Shown in pieces: positions 18,165-26,030 of a stretch of DNA of 64,000 nt. Position numbers and translations under genes: made by a program. The stretch comes from Kribbella caucasensis (GTDB taxonomy: Bacteria; Actinomycetota; Actinomycetes; Propionibacteriales; Kribbellaceae). The stretch lies in contig NZ_SNWQ01000004.1 of assembly GCF_004361855.1 (NCBI RefSeq), positions 163,582 through 227,581 of the forward strand, written 5' to 3'. Below the pieces are notes generated by a model, which saw only the letters and a list, made by a program, of their open reading frames with translations, was not told where the DNA came from and did not search any database. Every line of letters starts with the position of its first letter. Position 1 is the stretch's first letter.

Positions 18165-18947
18165 ATGATCCTGAAGCGCGCCGCACTGATCGCCGGAGTA
18201 CTGATCCTCGCCTCGGCCGGGGCTGCCACCGCATCGACCGGCGCCGACCGCAGACTGATCGTGGGCGGCACGCTGGCGAGCACCTCCGAGGCGCCCTGGG
18301 CGATCGCGCTGACGAACTCGAATTCGTCGAAGCAGAGCAGCCGTTGGTGCGGGGCCACCCTCGTCCGGGCGGACAAGATCATCACCGCGGCGCACTGTAT
18401 GACGAAACCGGCCGACAGCTACACCGCGATCCAGGGCCGTGCGGATCTCCTCGACGACGAGACCGGCCGGACGTCGGCGATCAGCAGGATCTGGATCCAC
18501 CCGGACTACACGAACAACCGCAACGACTTCGCCGTACTCACTCTGGCTCAGCCGTTCACCGGCGTACCGACGCTGAAACTGGAGACCGATCCGAAGGCCG
18601 ACCGGAAGGGAGTCGTGCCGACCGTTTACGGCTGGGGCGACACCGAGGACACCGGACCGGCCGACACCCTGCAGAAGGCGGCCGTCCCTGACCTGGGCGA
18701 CAGCACCTGCCTGGCCGACAAGGGGTACGTCGGCAACGGGTACACGGCCGCCACGAACATCTGCGCCGGCTACCTCGAAGGCGGCCGGGACGCCTGCCAA
18801 GGCGACTCCGGCGGACCACTGGTCCTCAACGGCAGACTGCTCGGCACGGTGTCGTGGGGCAGGGGCTGCGCGGACCGCGGCTATCCCGGTGTCTACGCGG
18901 AGATCGCGCCGGCCGCACCGATCCTTCGCACGCAACTTGATCGTTGA
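18165..18947 (+). CDS. Secreted trypsin-like serine protease (S1)
   Basis: A 260-residue secreted chymotrypsin-fold protease. A signal peptide (KRAALIAGVLILASAGAATA) and a very short propeptide precede the mature N-terminus IVGGTLAS. The triad is visible as ITAAHC (His), NRNDFAVLTL (Asp) and CQGDSGGPL (Ser). Asp in DACQGDSGG, six residues before the Ser, predicts trypsin specificity for Arg/Lys. Six cysteines allow three disulfides. Length and layout match Streptomyces trypsins. It probably needs only a single cleavage for activation. The 340 bp after it hold no gene. Confidence 0.95.
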   Translation: MILKRAALIAGVLILASAGAATASTGADRRLIVGGTLASTSEAPWAIALTNSNSSKQSSRWCGATLVRADKIITAAHCMTKPADSYTAIQGRADLLDDETGRTSAISRIWIHPDYTNNRNDFAVLTLAQPFTGVPTLKLETDPKADRKGVVPTVYGWGDTEDTGPADTLQKAAVPDLGDSTCLADKGYVGNGYTAATNICAGYLEGGRDACQGDSGGPLVLNGRLLGTVSWGRGCADRGYPGVYAEIAPAAPILRTQLDR

Positions 18948-19094
18948 TCAGATTCATCTACCTGAAACGGTCCTGTTCCACAAGCGATCCCGGACAGGTT
19001 CGTCAACCCGAAACAATACTGACAAGTCAGCTTTCCCCCGGTCACTGAACCGATATAGCTGCGAAACAGCCCGTCATTACCTTCCTGATCAGCA
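18948..19094. other. Intergenic DNA, AT-richer, probable promoter region
   Basis: This segment has lower GC than its flanks (for example AACAATACTGACAAGTC near 19012) and contains no gene. It presumably holds the promoter for the amine oxidase-RidA unit upstream of the 165-bp palindrome. I cannot assign the hexamers with confidence. Confidence 0.4.
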
Positions 19095-19259
19095 AGGTCG
19101 TCTCTCCCGATCCCGTGCAGTAGCGAGCAAGTGCTCGGTGCGGTAGCTCGGTGTGCTGGAGCGAAGGCAGCGATGCGGCGCATCGTGGCCTTTGCTCCAG
19201 TGCAGCGAGATGCCGTGCCGAGTGCTGCGCAGCACGCAGGGGATCGGGAGAGACGACCT
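19095..19259 (+). repeat. 165-bp near-complete palindrome; MITE-like element or structured 5' leader
   Basis: Two arms of about 80 nt pair around a GGC centre at 19177-19179. The outer 20 bp (AGGTCGTCTCTCCCGATCCC at 19095-19114 and its complement at 19240-19259) are perfect. Inner blocks CTGGAGC/GCTCCAG and CGATGC/GCATCG are also perfect. In the inner arm most differences between arms would be G-U pairs in a plus-strand RNA. The structure ends 28 nt before the amine oxidase ATG and leaves its ribosome site free. No target-site duplication is evident. It could be a miniature transposon relic, a cis-regulatory RNA hairpin or a small RNA. Confidence 0.65.
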
Positions 19260-19287
19260 CCCTTGAGCTGCTCAGTGAGGAGATGGC

Positions 19288-20865
19288 ATGGCCCAGACCA
19301 GAAGGCAGTTCCTCCAGCAAGTCGGTATCACCGGTGGGGCCGGGGTGATGTACTCCGCGATGGGCGCGATCGGCCTGGCCGGCGTCGCCGAGACCCCCGC
19401 GTACGCCGCCCCGACGCGGATGGAGTTGAACGGCCGCGGCAAACACGTGGTGATCCTCGGTGCGGGGATCGCCGGCCTGACCTCGGCGTACGAGCTCGGC
19501 AAGGCCGGGTACAAGGTCACCCTGCTGGAAGCCCGCAAGCGCCCGGGCGGACGGAACTGGACGGTGCGCGGCGGCACCGAGGAGAAGGACCTGCACGGCA
19601 ACACCCAACGGGCGAAGTTCTCGTCCGGGCAGTACATGAACGCCGGCCCGGCCCGGATCCCGCAGCACCACGTGACGCTCGACTACTGCCGCGAACTCGG
19701 CGTCGCGATCGAACCCTTCGTCAACCAGAACGCCGACGCGTACCTCTACCGCGAGGGCACCACAGCCCTGTCCAGCAAGCCGATCCGGCACCGCACCGCC
19801 AAGGCGGACGTGTACGGGTACGTCTCCGAGTTGCTCGCGAAGGCGACCGACCAAGGCGCCCTCGACTCGGCCCTGACCGCCACCGACAAGGACGCGCTGA
19901 TCACCTTCCTGCGTTCGTTCGGGTCGATCGGCACGAAGGAGGAAGGCTTCAAGTACACCGGCACCAGCGGCCGCCGTGGCTACGAGGTCGAACCTGGTGC
20001 CGGACTCGAAGGCGGCACCACCGCAGCGCCGTACGGGCTCAGCGACGTGCTCGCCAGCGGGGTCGGGAACTACTTCTCGTTCGAGTTCGGCTGGGACCAG
20101 GCGATGATGATGTTCCAGCCGGTCGGCGGCATGGACCGGATCCCGTACGCGTTCGAGCAGGCGATCGGCCGGGAGAAGATCCAGTACGGCGCCCAGGTGC
20201 TCGGGCTGCGCAACACCACCGAAGGCGTCACCGTCACCTACAGCACCGGATCGCGGCCGCGCGAACTCAAGGCCGACTACGCGATCTGCACCCTGCCGCC
20301 GCACATCGCCGCGACGATCCCGTCGAACCTGCCCACCGACATCGTCGGCGCGCTCCAGTACGCCCGGCCGACGAACGCGGGCAAGATCGGGATCGAGTAC
20401 TCCCGTCGCTGGTGGGAACTCGACCACCGGATATACGGCGGCATCACCAACAGCAACCTCGACCTGGTGAACATGTGGTACCCGTCGACCGGGTTCCACA
20501 GCGACCGCGGCACCATGATCGGCTACTACAACACCGGCGCCAATGCGACCGCGTACGGCGCCCTCACCCCGGCCGCCCGGCTCGAACGGGCCCTCGCCCA
20601 GGGCGCCAAGATCCACGGCGACGTCTACACCAAGGACGTGAAGGCCGCGTTCTCGGTCGACTGGGCCGGGACCGAGCACTCCCGGGCGGCGTGGGTCGGC
20701 TGGACCTCCCAGACCGACGGCGTCTACGCCAAGCTGCTCGATGCCACCGGCAACATCTACTTCGCCGGTGACCACCTCAGCCACGCCATCGCCTGGCAGC
20801 ACGGCGCGATGGTGTCCGCCCGGGCGACCGTGACCGCCCTGCACACGAGAGTGACCAGCCGATGA
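19288..20865 (+). CDS. Exported flavin monoamine/L-amino-acid oxidase
   Basis: A 525-residue FAD oxidase of the monoamine oxidase/LAAO family. A twin-arginine signal (TRRQFLQQVGITGGAG, cut near PAYA) means export of a folded, FAD-loaded protein. The Rossmann motif HVVILGAGIAGLTSAYELGK and the following LEARKRPGGRNWTVRGG bind FAD; the C-terminal YFAGDHLSHAIAWQHGAM is the second FAD contact. The enzyme would oxidise an amine or amino acid to an imine, releasing hydrogen peroxide. The substrate is not evident. GAGGAG lies 7 nt before the ATG. The stop overlaps the RidA ATG (ATGA). Upstream lies a long palindrome that may control the pair. Confidence 0.93.
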   Translation: MAQTRRQFLQQVGITGGAGVMYSAMGAIGLAGVAETPAYAAPTRMELNGRGKHVVILGAGIAGLTSAYELGKAGYKVTLLEARKRPGGRNWTVRGGTEEKDLHGNTQRAKFSSGQYMNAGPARIPQHHVTLDYCRELGVAIEPFVNQNADAYLYREGTTALSSKPIRHRTAKADVYGYVSELLAKATDQGALDSALTATDKDALITFLRSFGSIGTKEEGFKYTGTSGRRGYEVEPGAGLEGGTTAAPYGLSDVLASGVGNYFSFEFGWDQAMMMFQPVGGMDRIPYAFEQAIGREKIQYGAQVLGLRNTTEGVTVTYSTGSRPRELKADYAICTLPPHIAATIPSNLPTDIVGALQYARPTNAGKIGIEYSRRWWELDHRIYGGITNSNLDLVNMWYPSTGFHSDRGTMIGYYNTGANATAYGALTPAARLERALAQGAKIHGDVYTKDVKAAFSVDWAGTEHSRAAWVGWTSQTDGVYAKLLDATGNIYFAGDHLSHAIAWQHGAMVSARATVTALHTRVTSR

Positions 20866-21518
20866 AGAAGCGCAACCTGATCGCCGGACTCGCCGTCGTC
20901 GCCGTCTCCTTCACCGCAGGGGCCGGCAGCGCGGCCGGTTGGTGGGACAAGCCGAAACCGCCCCACCCCGGCACCGTCGTACCGGCGCTGCCGGCCGGCC
21001 AGTCGAATCCGATGATCGCCACCGGCGTCGGCATCGGGGCGAACACGCCGTACTACAAGACCTCCGGCCTCGGCCCGAGCGCACTGAACACCGGCGCACC
21101 CGCAGGCAGCGAGGCGTCGTACATCGACACCACCGTCTTCCCCAGCGGCGTGCTCCCGGCCGGCGTCACCATCACCGAAGCCCAAGGCATCAATGTCCTC
21201 CGCCGCATCGGGGAGAACCTGCAAGCTGCCGGCCTCTCGTACGACGACGTCTACACGATGCGCGTCTTCCTCCAGAACCCCGCCGGCGCCGCCACCGCCG
21301 ACTTCGCCGGCTGGAACCGTGCCTACCGCCAGTACTTCGCCAACACCGACCTCACCACCGGCCAGTACATCCCCGTCCCCCTGGGCACCGCCGCCCCCAC
21401 CAAACCCTTCGTAGTCAACAAAGCCCGCCCCTCCCGCTTCGCCCTGGAAATAGAAAACCTCCCCGTCAACGGCTGGCTCGTCGAGGTAGAAGTAGACGCC
21501 GCCTACCCTGCCCGCTGA
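20862..21518 (+). CDS. Exported RidA-family (YjgF) protein
   Basis: A 218-residue protein with a signal peptide (KKRNLIAGLAVVAVSFTAGA, cut near GSAAG) and a RidA domain of about 150 residues (ITEAQGINVLRRIGENLQAAG, YTMRVFLQNPAGAATADF, YFANTDLTTGQYIPVPLGTA, FALEIENLP). RidA proteins hydrolyse reactive enamines/imines to keto compounds. Most are cytoplasmic, so a signal peptide is unusual. The ATGA overlap with the amine oxidase suggests that this RidA removes the oxidase's imine product outside the membrane. The classic substrate Arg of RidA is not obvious in this version, so the reaction is inferred from context. A strong hairpin terminator follows. Confidence 0.9.
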   Translation: MKKRNLIAGLAVVAVSFTAGAGSAAGWWDKPKPPHPGTVVPALPAGQSNPMIATGVGIGANTPYYKTSGLGPSALNTGAPAGSEASYIDTTVFPSGVLPAGVTITEAQGINVLRRIGENLQAAGLSYDDVYTMRVFLQNPAGAATADFAGWNRAYRQYFANTDLTTGQYIPVPLGTAAPTKPFVVNKARPSRFALEIENLPVNGWLVEVEVDAAYPAR

Positions 21519-21529
21519 TTCCTCAGCTT

Positions 21530-21568
21530 GGATGCCCTGGCCGGCCTTGTCCCCCGGCCAGGGCATCC
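21530..21568 (+). terminator. Strong hairpin terminator after the RidA gene
   Basis: A perfect 15-bp stem (GGATGCCCTGGCCGG with its complement) and a 9-nt loop begin 11 bp after the RidA stop. No T-run follows. Confidence 0.85.
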
Positions 21569-21700
21569 GCTTTCCCCCACCGCTGACGGCTTATCGCACC
21601 GCTGGCCTACTGCAACTCGCCACCAGTGGCATGACAAGCCAGCGGCCGGCAGGAGCAGACTGGCCCTGGAAACGGTCGCCCGAGATTCAGGGGAGGGTGT

Positions 21701-22573
21701 ATGCGATACGGGGTCTATCTGCCGAACCAGGGAGACTTTGCCGACGTCGGCGTACTCGTCGAGTTGGCGCGGTCGGCCGAGGCGGCGGGGTGGGACGGAT
21801 TCTTCCTGTGGGACGAGTTGTTGCCGTTGCACCCGCACAGCGACACGGTTCGGGCCGCGTTGGGCGAGTCCGACGACGTGGCCGATCCGCTGGTGGCACT
21901 GACCGCGGTGGCGACGGCAACCGAGCGGATCCGGTTCGGCTCGCTGGTCGCCGCGGCACCTCGGTTGCGTCCGGAGGCATTCGCTCGACAGCTGGTGACG
22001 CTCGACCGATTGTCCGGCGGACGGGTTGTCGCCGGGGTCGGCCTGGGCGATCCGGCGGACCAGTTCACCGCATTCGGTCTGGAGCCGGACCTTCGGATCA
22101 GGGCGGCGATGGTCGACGAGTTCCTCGACCTGGTGAACCGCCTGTGGACCGGCGACCGGGTTGGCTTCGACGGCGCTCACTACACCTGCCATGGCGTCAC
22201 GCTGCGACCGACACCACTCCAACGTCCACGAATCCCGATCTGGATCGGTGCCGGCGGCTCCCACCGCGCACCCCGCCGCCGAGCAGCCCGCTGGGACGGC
22301 TTCGCCCCCGCCAGCGAACAATGGCCGGACGTGGTGATCTCACCCGAAACGTATGCGGAGATCGCCACCGACATCCGCACCTCCCGCACCACCGACACGC
22401 CGTACGACGTGGTCTTGATCGGGAACGCGGCCGCCACCGAGCCAACGCCCGCCACGATCTCGCAGTACGAACAGGCCGGGGTCACCTGGCTCCTCACCCA
22501 GGCGCTGACCGTGGCCGACGCCCGGGAGCGAATCAGGCTCGGACCGCCCGACCCAGGAGGACGTTATGAGTGA
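21701..22573 (+). CDS. LLM-class flavin-dependent oxidoreductase
   Basis: A 290-residue luciferase-like protein (MRYGVYLPNQGDFADVGVLV, GWDGFFLWDELLPL, IRFGSLVAAAPRLRPEAFAR, LSGGRVVAGVGLGDPADQF). It is typical of actinobacterial enzymes that use F420 or FMN; the substrate is unknown. GGGAGGGT lies just before the ATG. Its 3' end overlaps the following cupin gene by 8 bp, so the pair is co-translated. Confidence 0.88.
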   Translation: MRYGVYLPNQGDFADVGVLVELARSAEAAGWDGFFLWDELLPLHPHSDTVRAALGESDDVADPLVALTAVATATERIRFGSLVAAAPRLRPEAFARQLVTLDRLSGGRVVAGVGLGDPADQFTAFGLEPDLRIRAAMVDEFLDLVNRLWTGDRVGFDGAHYTCHGVTLRPTPLQRPRIPIWIGAGGSHRAPRRRAARWDGFAPASEQWPDVVISPETYAEIATDIRTSRTTDTPYDVVLIGNAAATEPTPATISQYEQAGVTWLLTQALTVADARERIRLGPPDPGGRYE

Positions 22574-22937
22574 GCCCATTCGTGTGTTCAAGAAGGGCGA
22601 TTTGGTGGTGGCCGATCCGACGCCGGGGATGTTCCGGGAGCGGGCGTTCGAGCTGCCGATCCTTTGGGCGGGACGGGTCGTGACGGCTCCGGGGGCCGTT
22701 TCCGGGTGGCATCACCACGATCGCAACGAGTCGAGTCTGTACGTCGTCTCGGGTGTGCTGCGGTTGGAGTTCGAGGGCGGCGATGGGTACCTGGATGCCG
22801 TTGCCGGTGACTTCGTCCACGTGCCGGCGTTCACCGTGCACCGCGAGAGCAACCCCACCGACGAGCCCTCGGTAGCGGTGATCGCCCGGGCCGGCGGCGG
22901 CATCCCCACTGTGAACGTGGACGCCCCGAGGAAGTGA
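22566..22937 (+). CDS. Small single-domain cupin
   Basis: A 123-residue cupin. Motif 1 is GWHHHDRNESSLYVVSGVLR, with the HHH and Glu-type metal ligands in place, and motif 2 is DFVHVPAFTVHRESNP with the second His. Cupins of this size bind a metal and act on small molecules or simply sense them. The overlap with the upstream LLM gene suggests a common pathway with that oxidoreductase. Confidence 0.87.
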   Translation: MSEPIRVFKKGDLVVADPTPGMFRERAFELPILWAGRVVTAPGAVSGWHHHDRNESSLYVVSGVLRLEFEGGDGYLDAVAGDFVHVPAFTVHRESNPTDEPSVAVIARAGGGIPTVNVDAPRK

Positions 22938-22961
22938 TGCACGCCGACGGCCGCTCGAAGG

Positions 22962-23010
22962 AACCGCCCCCGCCAAACCCTTCGTAGTCAACAGGTCCCC
23001 CGCTTCGCCC
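22962..23010 (+). repeat. Duplicated fragment of the RidA gene's 3' region
   Basis: About 30 bp here (CGCCAAACCCTTCGTAGTCA within it) match, with one mismatch, a segment of the RidA gene at about 21389-21419. The match resumes with CCGCTTCGCCC at the far end after a gap. It sits just after the cupin stop and is non-coding here, so it is a relic of a duplication or recombination event. Confidence 0.6.
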
Positions 23011-23055
23011 AGCCGGGCGCACCCTCGATCCGAGGTGTTCTGAAATTGGCTTCAG

Positions 23056-23082
23056 GAGAGAAAACTGCTACGTTTTTCTCTC
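23056..23082. promoter_or_regulatory. Inverted repeat operator candidate of the AbiE locus
   Basis: GAGAGAAAA and TTTTCTCTC form perfect 9-bp arms around a 9-bp spacer, directly upstream of the antitoxin's AGGAGG site. AbiEi antitoxins repress their own promoter by binding inverted repeats, so this is the natural operator. It is also AT-rich, as a promoter would be. Confidence 0.65.
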
Positions 23083-23094
23083 AGGAGGCTTCAA

Positions 23095-23742
23095 GTGAGC
23101 GTTGCATCGATGGTCCGAGACGAGATCGAGCGTGCCGATACCGGCACATGGTTCGTCGTGCGTGACGTCGTTGATCAGATCGGCTCGCGTCGCGCGGTCG
23201 AGCTCGCACTCACGAAAGCGGCACGCGAAGGCCGACTTGTATCCGTTCGCCGCGGCCTGTACTGGAAAGGTGCCAGGACTAGATTCGGCACGACGCGACC
23301 AGACACCTTGGACGCGGCGCTGGCGGTAGCTCGCGTCAACGACTTCCAAACCGGTGTCGGGCCCACCGGCTGGTCCGCGAGCCACACCCTCGGGTTGTCG
23401 ACGCAGATCCCCGCCATGACCCACGTCGCCGTACCAGGCCGCCCTCCGGCCCCGCCTGCCGGCGTGCAGTTCCACTCTCGCTCGCCTCGCGGTCGACTCG
23501 GGCTGGGTGTGCTCGACGTCGCCCTCCTGGAGGTGCTATCACAGTTCCCGGACCAGATCGAGGCCTCGTGGGACGAGCTCGTCGCCAAGGTGCAGGCACT
23601 TATCGCGGACGGCCAGATCGACATAGCCAAGGTGAAGGCTGCCGCGCTCAAACAGCACAGTGTCGCGACTAGAGCGACCGCCGAGCGCCTCGTCACGGAC
23701 CTGGCGCGACCCGATCGAATCAGGACCCGGGCGTTTGTCTGA
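23095..23742 (+). CDS. AbiEi-type antitoxin / transcriptional repressor
   Basis: A 215-residue protein of the AbiEi antitoxin family (type IV toxin-antitoxin). The N-terminal winged helix, about residues 1-60, reads WFVVRDVVDQIGSRRAVELA and ends in the wing GRLVSVRRGLYWKG. The C-terminal antitoxin domain contains SASHTLGLSTQIPAMTHVAV and FHSRSPRGRLGLGVLDVALL. AbiEi represses its operon and neutralises the AbiEii nucleotidyltransferase without stable binding. GTG 23095 has AGGAGG 6 nt upstream. The next gene, the toxin, overlaps its stop by 8 bp but is broken. Confidence 0.85.
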   Translation: MSVASMVRDEIERADTGTWFVVRDVVDQIGSRRAVELALTKAAREGRLVSVRRGLYWKGARTRFGTTRPDTLDAALAVARVNDFQTGVGPTGWSASHTLGLSTQIPAMTHVAVPGRPPAPPAGVQFHSRSPRGRLGLGVLDVALLEVLSQFPDQIEASWDELVAKVQALIADGQIDIAKVKAAALKQHSVATRATAERLVTDLARPDRIRTRAFV

Positions 23743-24737
23743 GTCATCACTGCCCAGAAATCCTGGCGTCAAGAAGGAGCGGCTCGCGGACCTGGCCGAC
23801 GAGCGTAACGCCCTCGTCGGTCAGGCAACTGATTGGTTTGCAGCTGGAGGCCGACGTATCCCGGCCGGCTACCTGGAGAAGGATTTCTGGGTGACAGAGG
23901 CTCTCCGGTCACTGTCCAGGCCTCATCGATCGATTCTCCGAGGACATCGACCTCTATATCGTCACCCGTTTCCAGCCTGCCGGCGAGGATCCGCCCATAC
24001 TGCCTGACTTCCTCGACAGCGATGATGTCAGCAACCAGCGCGCCGACCGGCTTTTCAGCGCCTTGGCCGAACGGATGCAGGCCGATGTTCGGCGTGACGT
24101 GGTCAAGGACACCGAGAAGAACCCTCGGACAGGGACACGGCGCGCTTACCGATTGGAGTTTGCGACCGGCGGCGTACCAGTCGCGCTGCGGCCGCATGTG
24201 TTGATCGAGCTGACCCGGATGGGCAATCCGGAGCCGAACGCGCCCCACCAACTACGCTCGCTGGTCAACGAGTACGTGATCGCCGCCGGTATCCGGGACG
24301 CCGACTTCGCGGAGTTCGAGCCGGTCACCATGGACGTCCTGATGCCGCACCGCACGCTGATCGAGAAACTCTGTGCCTTGGAGTGGTGCGCCCAAGCCCT
24401 GGGCGAGCGACCAGATGCACTCTCACACATGGCGCGCCACTTCTATGACGTGCACCAGTTGCTTGGATCAGATTCGGTCATCGAATCCCTGGCAGCCGAG
24501 GCAGGCGGAGCGGACTCGATCGCTCGCGACCACGTCGAGCGAAGCAGCACGGTCAGACGAGAGACCGGTCCGCGACCCGATGGTGGATTCGGCAACTCTC
24601 GCTGGATCCACGATGCGGGCGTGCAGTCGATAGCGCAGGCGGCATACGAAAGCCAAGTGATCGCCCTGGCCTACGGTGCCATCCCAACGTTCAACGAGGT
24701 GTGCCAGCGAGTGGTTGCGCGAGCGGACGTGCTCTAG
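23735..24737 (+). pseudogene. AbiEii-type nucleotidyltransferase toxin, inactivated by deletion and frameshift
   Basis: The frame opens at TTG 23735, overlapping the antitoxin stop, and reads ERLADLADERNALVGQATDW and YLEKDFWVTEALRSLSR up to about 23920. Homology then continues in another frame as GLIDRFSEDIDLYIV through to the stop at 24737. The segment that should lie between, carrying the GGTSLSK-type nucleotide-binding motif of AbiEii enzymes, is absent. A deletion of roughly twenty codons that also shifted the frame explains this. The second half retains LRPHVLIELTRMG, MPHRTLIEKLCALE and HMARHFYDVHQLL. Without the GG-S motif it should be inactive even if the frame were restored. Confidence 0.8.
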
Positions 24738-24760
24738 CAAGGCAGCTCGACAACGGTGGT

Positions 24761-25210
24761 TCAGTTGACGGGGATCGAGTCGTAGCGGGAGGAGATGGCG
24801 GCGCGGGCGGCTGGGTCACGGATGGCGTTGGGAGCCATTTCGCCGAGTTCGATGAACATCTCCTCGAGTCCGCCGGGCACCATCAAGGTGAGGAATCGGC
24901 CGCCGCCCGGGGCCGCGGTGATCGTGTGCGCCGTGTCGCGCGGTACGAGAATGTAGGTCCCCTGGTTCGCTTCGACAGCCTCATCGCCGACGGTGAAGGT
25001 GAACCGTCCGTCCAGGACGTAGAAGGACTCCTCGAAGCCGCGATGGAGATGCGGAACCGTCCATGCGCCCTCGGCGGTACCCCAGAACTCCGTCAGCGCG
25101 AAGGCGTTCGTGGCGTCGCCACTGGCCAGCACCCGCATCCGGGCGACACCGAGGTCCACGGTCCGTCCATTGCCTGACGTCACGACGTACGCGTGTCCCG
25201 GCAGAATCAT
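24761..25210 (-). CDS. Cupin-domain protein
   Basis: A 149-residue cupin (PHLHRGFEESFYVLDGRFTF for motif 1; YILVPRDTAHTITAAPGGGR for motif 2), resembling quercetinase-like small cupins. Function is unknown. The frame extends to a TTG at 25312, but ATG 25210 is preferred: it has a GGGGTGGG site and leaves room for the promoters shared with the divergent HxlR gene. That arrangement suggests HxlR-controlled expression in response to a quinone or electrophile, which is inference. Confidence 0.85.
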   Translation of the reverse strand: MILPGHAYVVTSGNGRTVDLGVARMRVLASGDATNAFALTEFWGTAEGAWTVPHLHRGFEESFYVLDGRFTFTVGDEAVEANQGTYILVPRDTAHTITAAPGGGRFLTLMVPGGLEEMFIELGEMAPNAIRDPAARAAISSRYDSIPVN

Positions 25211-25285
25211 CTGACCCACCCCTTTCACCGAGGGCCGGTACGACGCCGGCCCGCCGGTCTCAAGGTCGCGCCGAAACCGCGGCTG

Positions 25286-25310
25286 GGCAACATCAAAATC
25301 TGAAGTTGCC
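25286..25310. promoter_or_regulatory. Inverted repeat in the cupin/HxlR divergent region
   Basis: GGCAAC and GTTGCC arms flank a 13-bp AT-rich spacer (ATCAAAATCTGAA). The position between divergent starts makes it a candidate HxlR operator. Confidence 0.4.
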
Positions 25311-25340
25311 AACGGTCGCCTGCGGGCGGACGCTGACAGA

Positions 25341-26030
25341 GTGCGGGATTACGGCCAGTTCTGCCCGATCGCCAGGAGCTCCGAGCTACTGGCGGAGCGC
25401 TGGACGCCGATCATCGTCCGCAACCTGCTGAATGGCTGCCACACCTTCAACGAGATCCGGCAGGGAGCGCCGGGAATCTCGACTGCCCTGCTTGCCCAAC
25501 GTCTCGAGGCCCTGGAGCGACACAGGGTGCTGGTCCGAACGGTGAAACCATCCGGCCGTGGCGTGACGTACGAGCTGACCGAGATGGGCCTGGCGTTGCG
25601 AGCGGTCCTGAACGCGATGGGTCAGTGGGGTGCCCAGTGGCTCGAGATCGAGTCTCGTCACGTCGACCCCGCCTACATCCTCTGGGCAACCCTGAAGCTC
25701 ATCGACCTCGACCGGATCCCCGCGGAGACGACGGTGATCCGGTTCGAGCTGACCGATCGCCCGGCGGACGCCTACTGGCTGCTGCTGCGCCGCCCACAAC
25801 CGGAACTCTGCACCCGCTCCAGCGGCTACACCGAGGACATCGTCTGCCGTACCGACTCGATGACCCTCATCGACCTGCACCTGAAGCGCCTGACCTACCC
25901 CGCCGCGATCCGCACCACCCGCCTCCAGCTGATCGGCCCACCCCACCTCACCCACCAGTTCCAAACCTGGTTCCACACCAGCCCCTTCGCATCCTTCGTC
26001 CCACCCACCCCGACAGGAGCGACCCCATGA
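25341..26030 (+). CDS. HxlR-family winged-helix regulator with C-terminal extension
   Basis: A 229-residue transcription factor. The HxlR winged helix occupies about residues 5-100 (YGQFCPIARSSELLAERWTP, FNEIRQGAPGISTALLAQRL, VLVRTVKPSGRGVTYELTEM). The Cys near residue 7 is the usual redox-sensing position. About 120 extra residues follow, resembling a ligand-binding tail of unknown kind. HxlR proteins often control the divergent gene, here a cupin. The start is GTG. Its stop overlaps the phosphatase ATG (ATGA). Confidence 0.88.
   Translation: MRDYGQFCPIARSSELLAERWTPIIVRNLLNGCHTFNEIRQGAPGISTALLAQRLEALERHRVLVRTVKPSGRGVTYELTEMGLALRAVLNAMGQWGAQWLEIESRHVDPAYILWATLKLIDLDRIPAETTVIRFELTDRPADAYWLLLRRPQPELCTRSSGYTEDIVCRTDSMTLIDLHLKRLTYPAAIRTTRLQLIGPPHLTHQFQTWFHTSPFASFVPPTPTGATP

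Noticed and set aside
19042..20844. A 600-codon minus-strand frame opposite the amine oxidase
   Set aside because: It is antisense to a well-recognised enzyme and contains no family motif.
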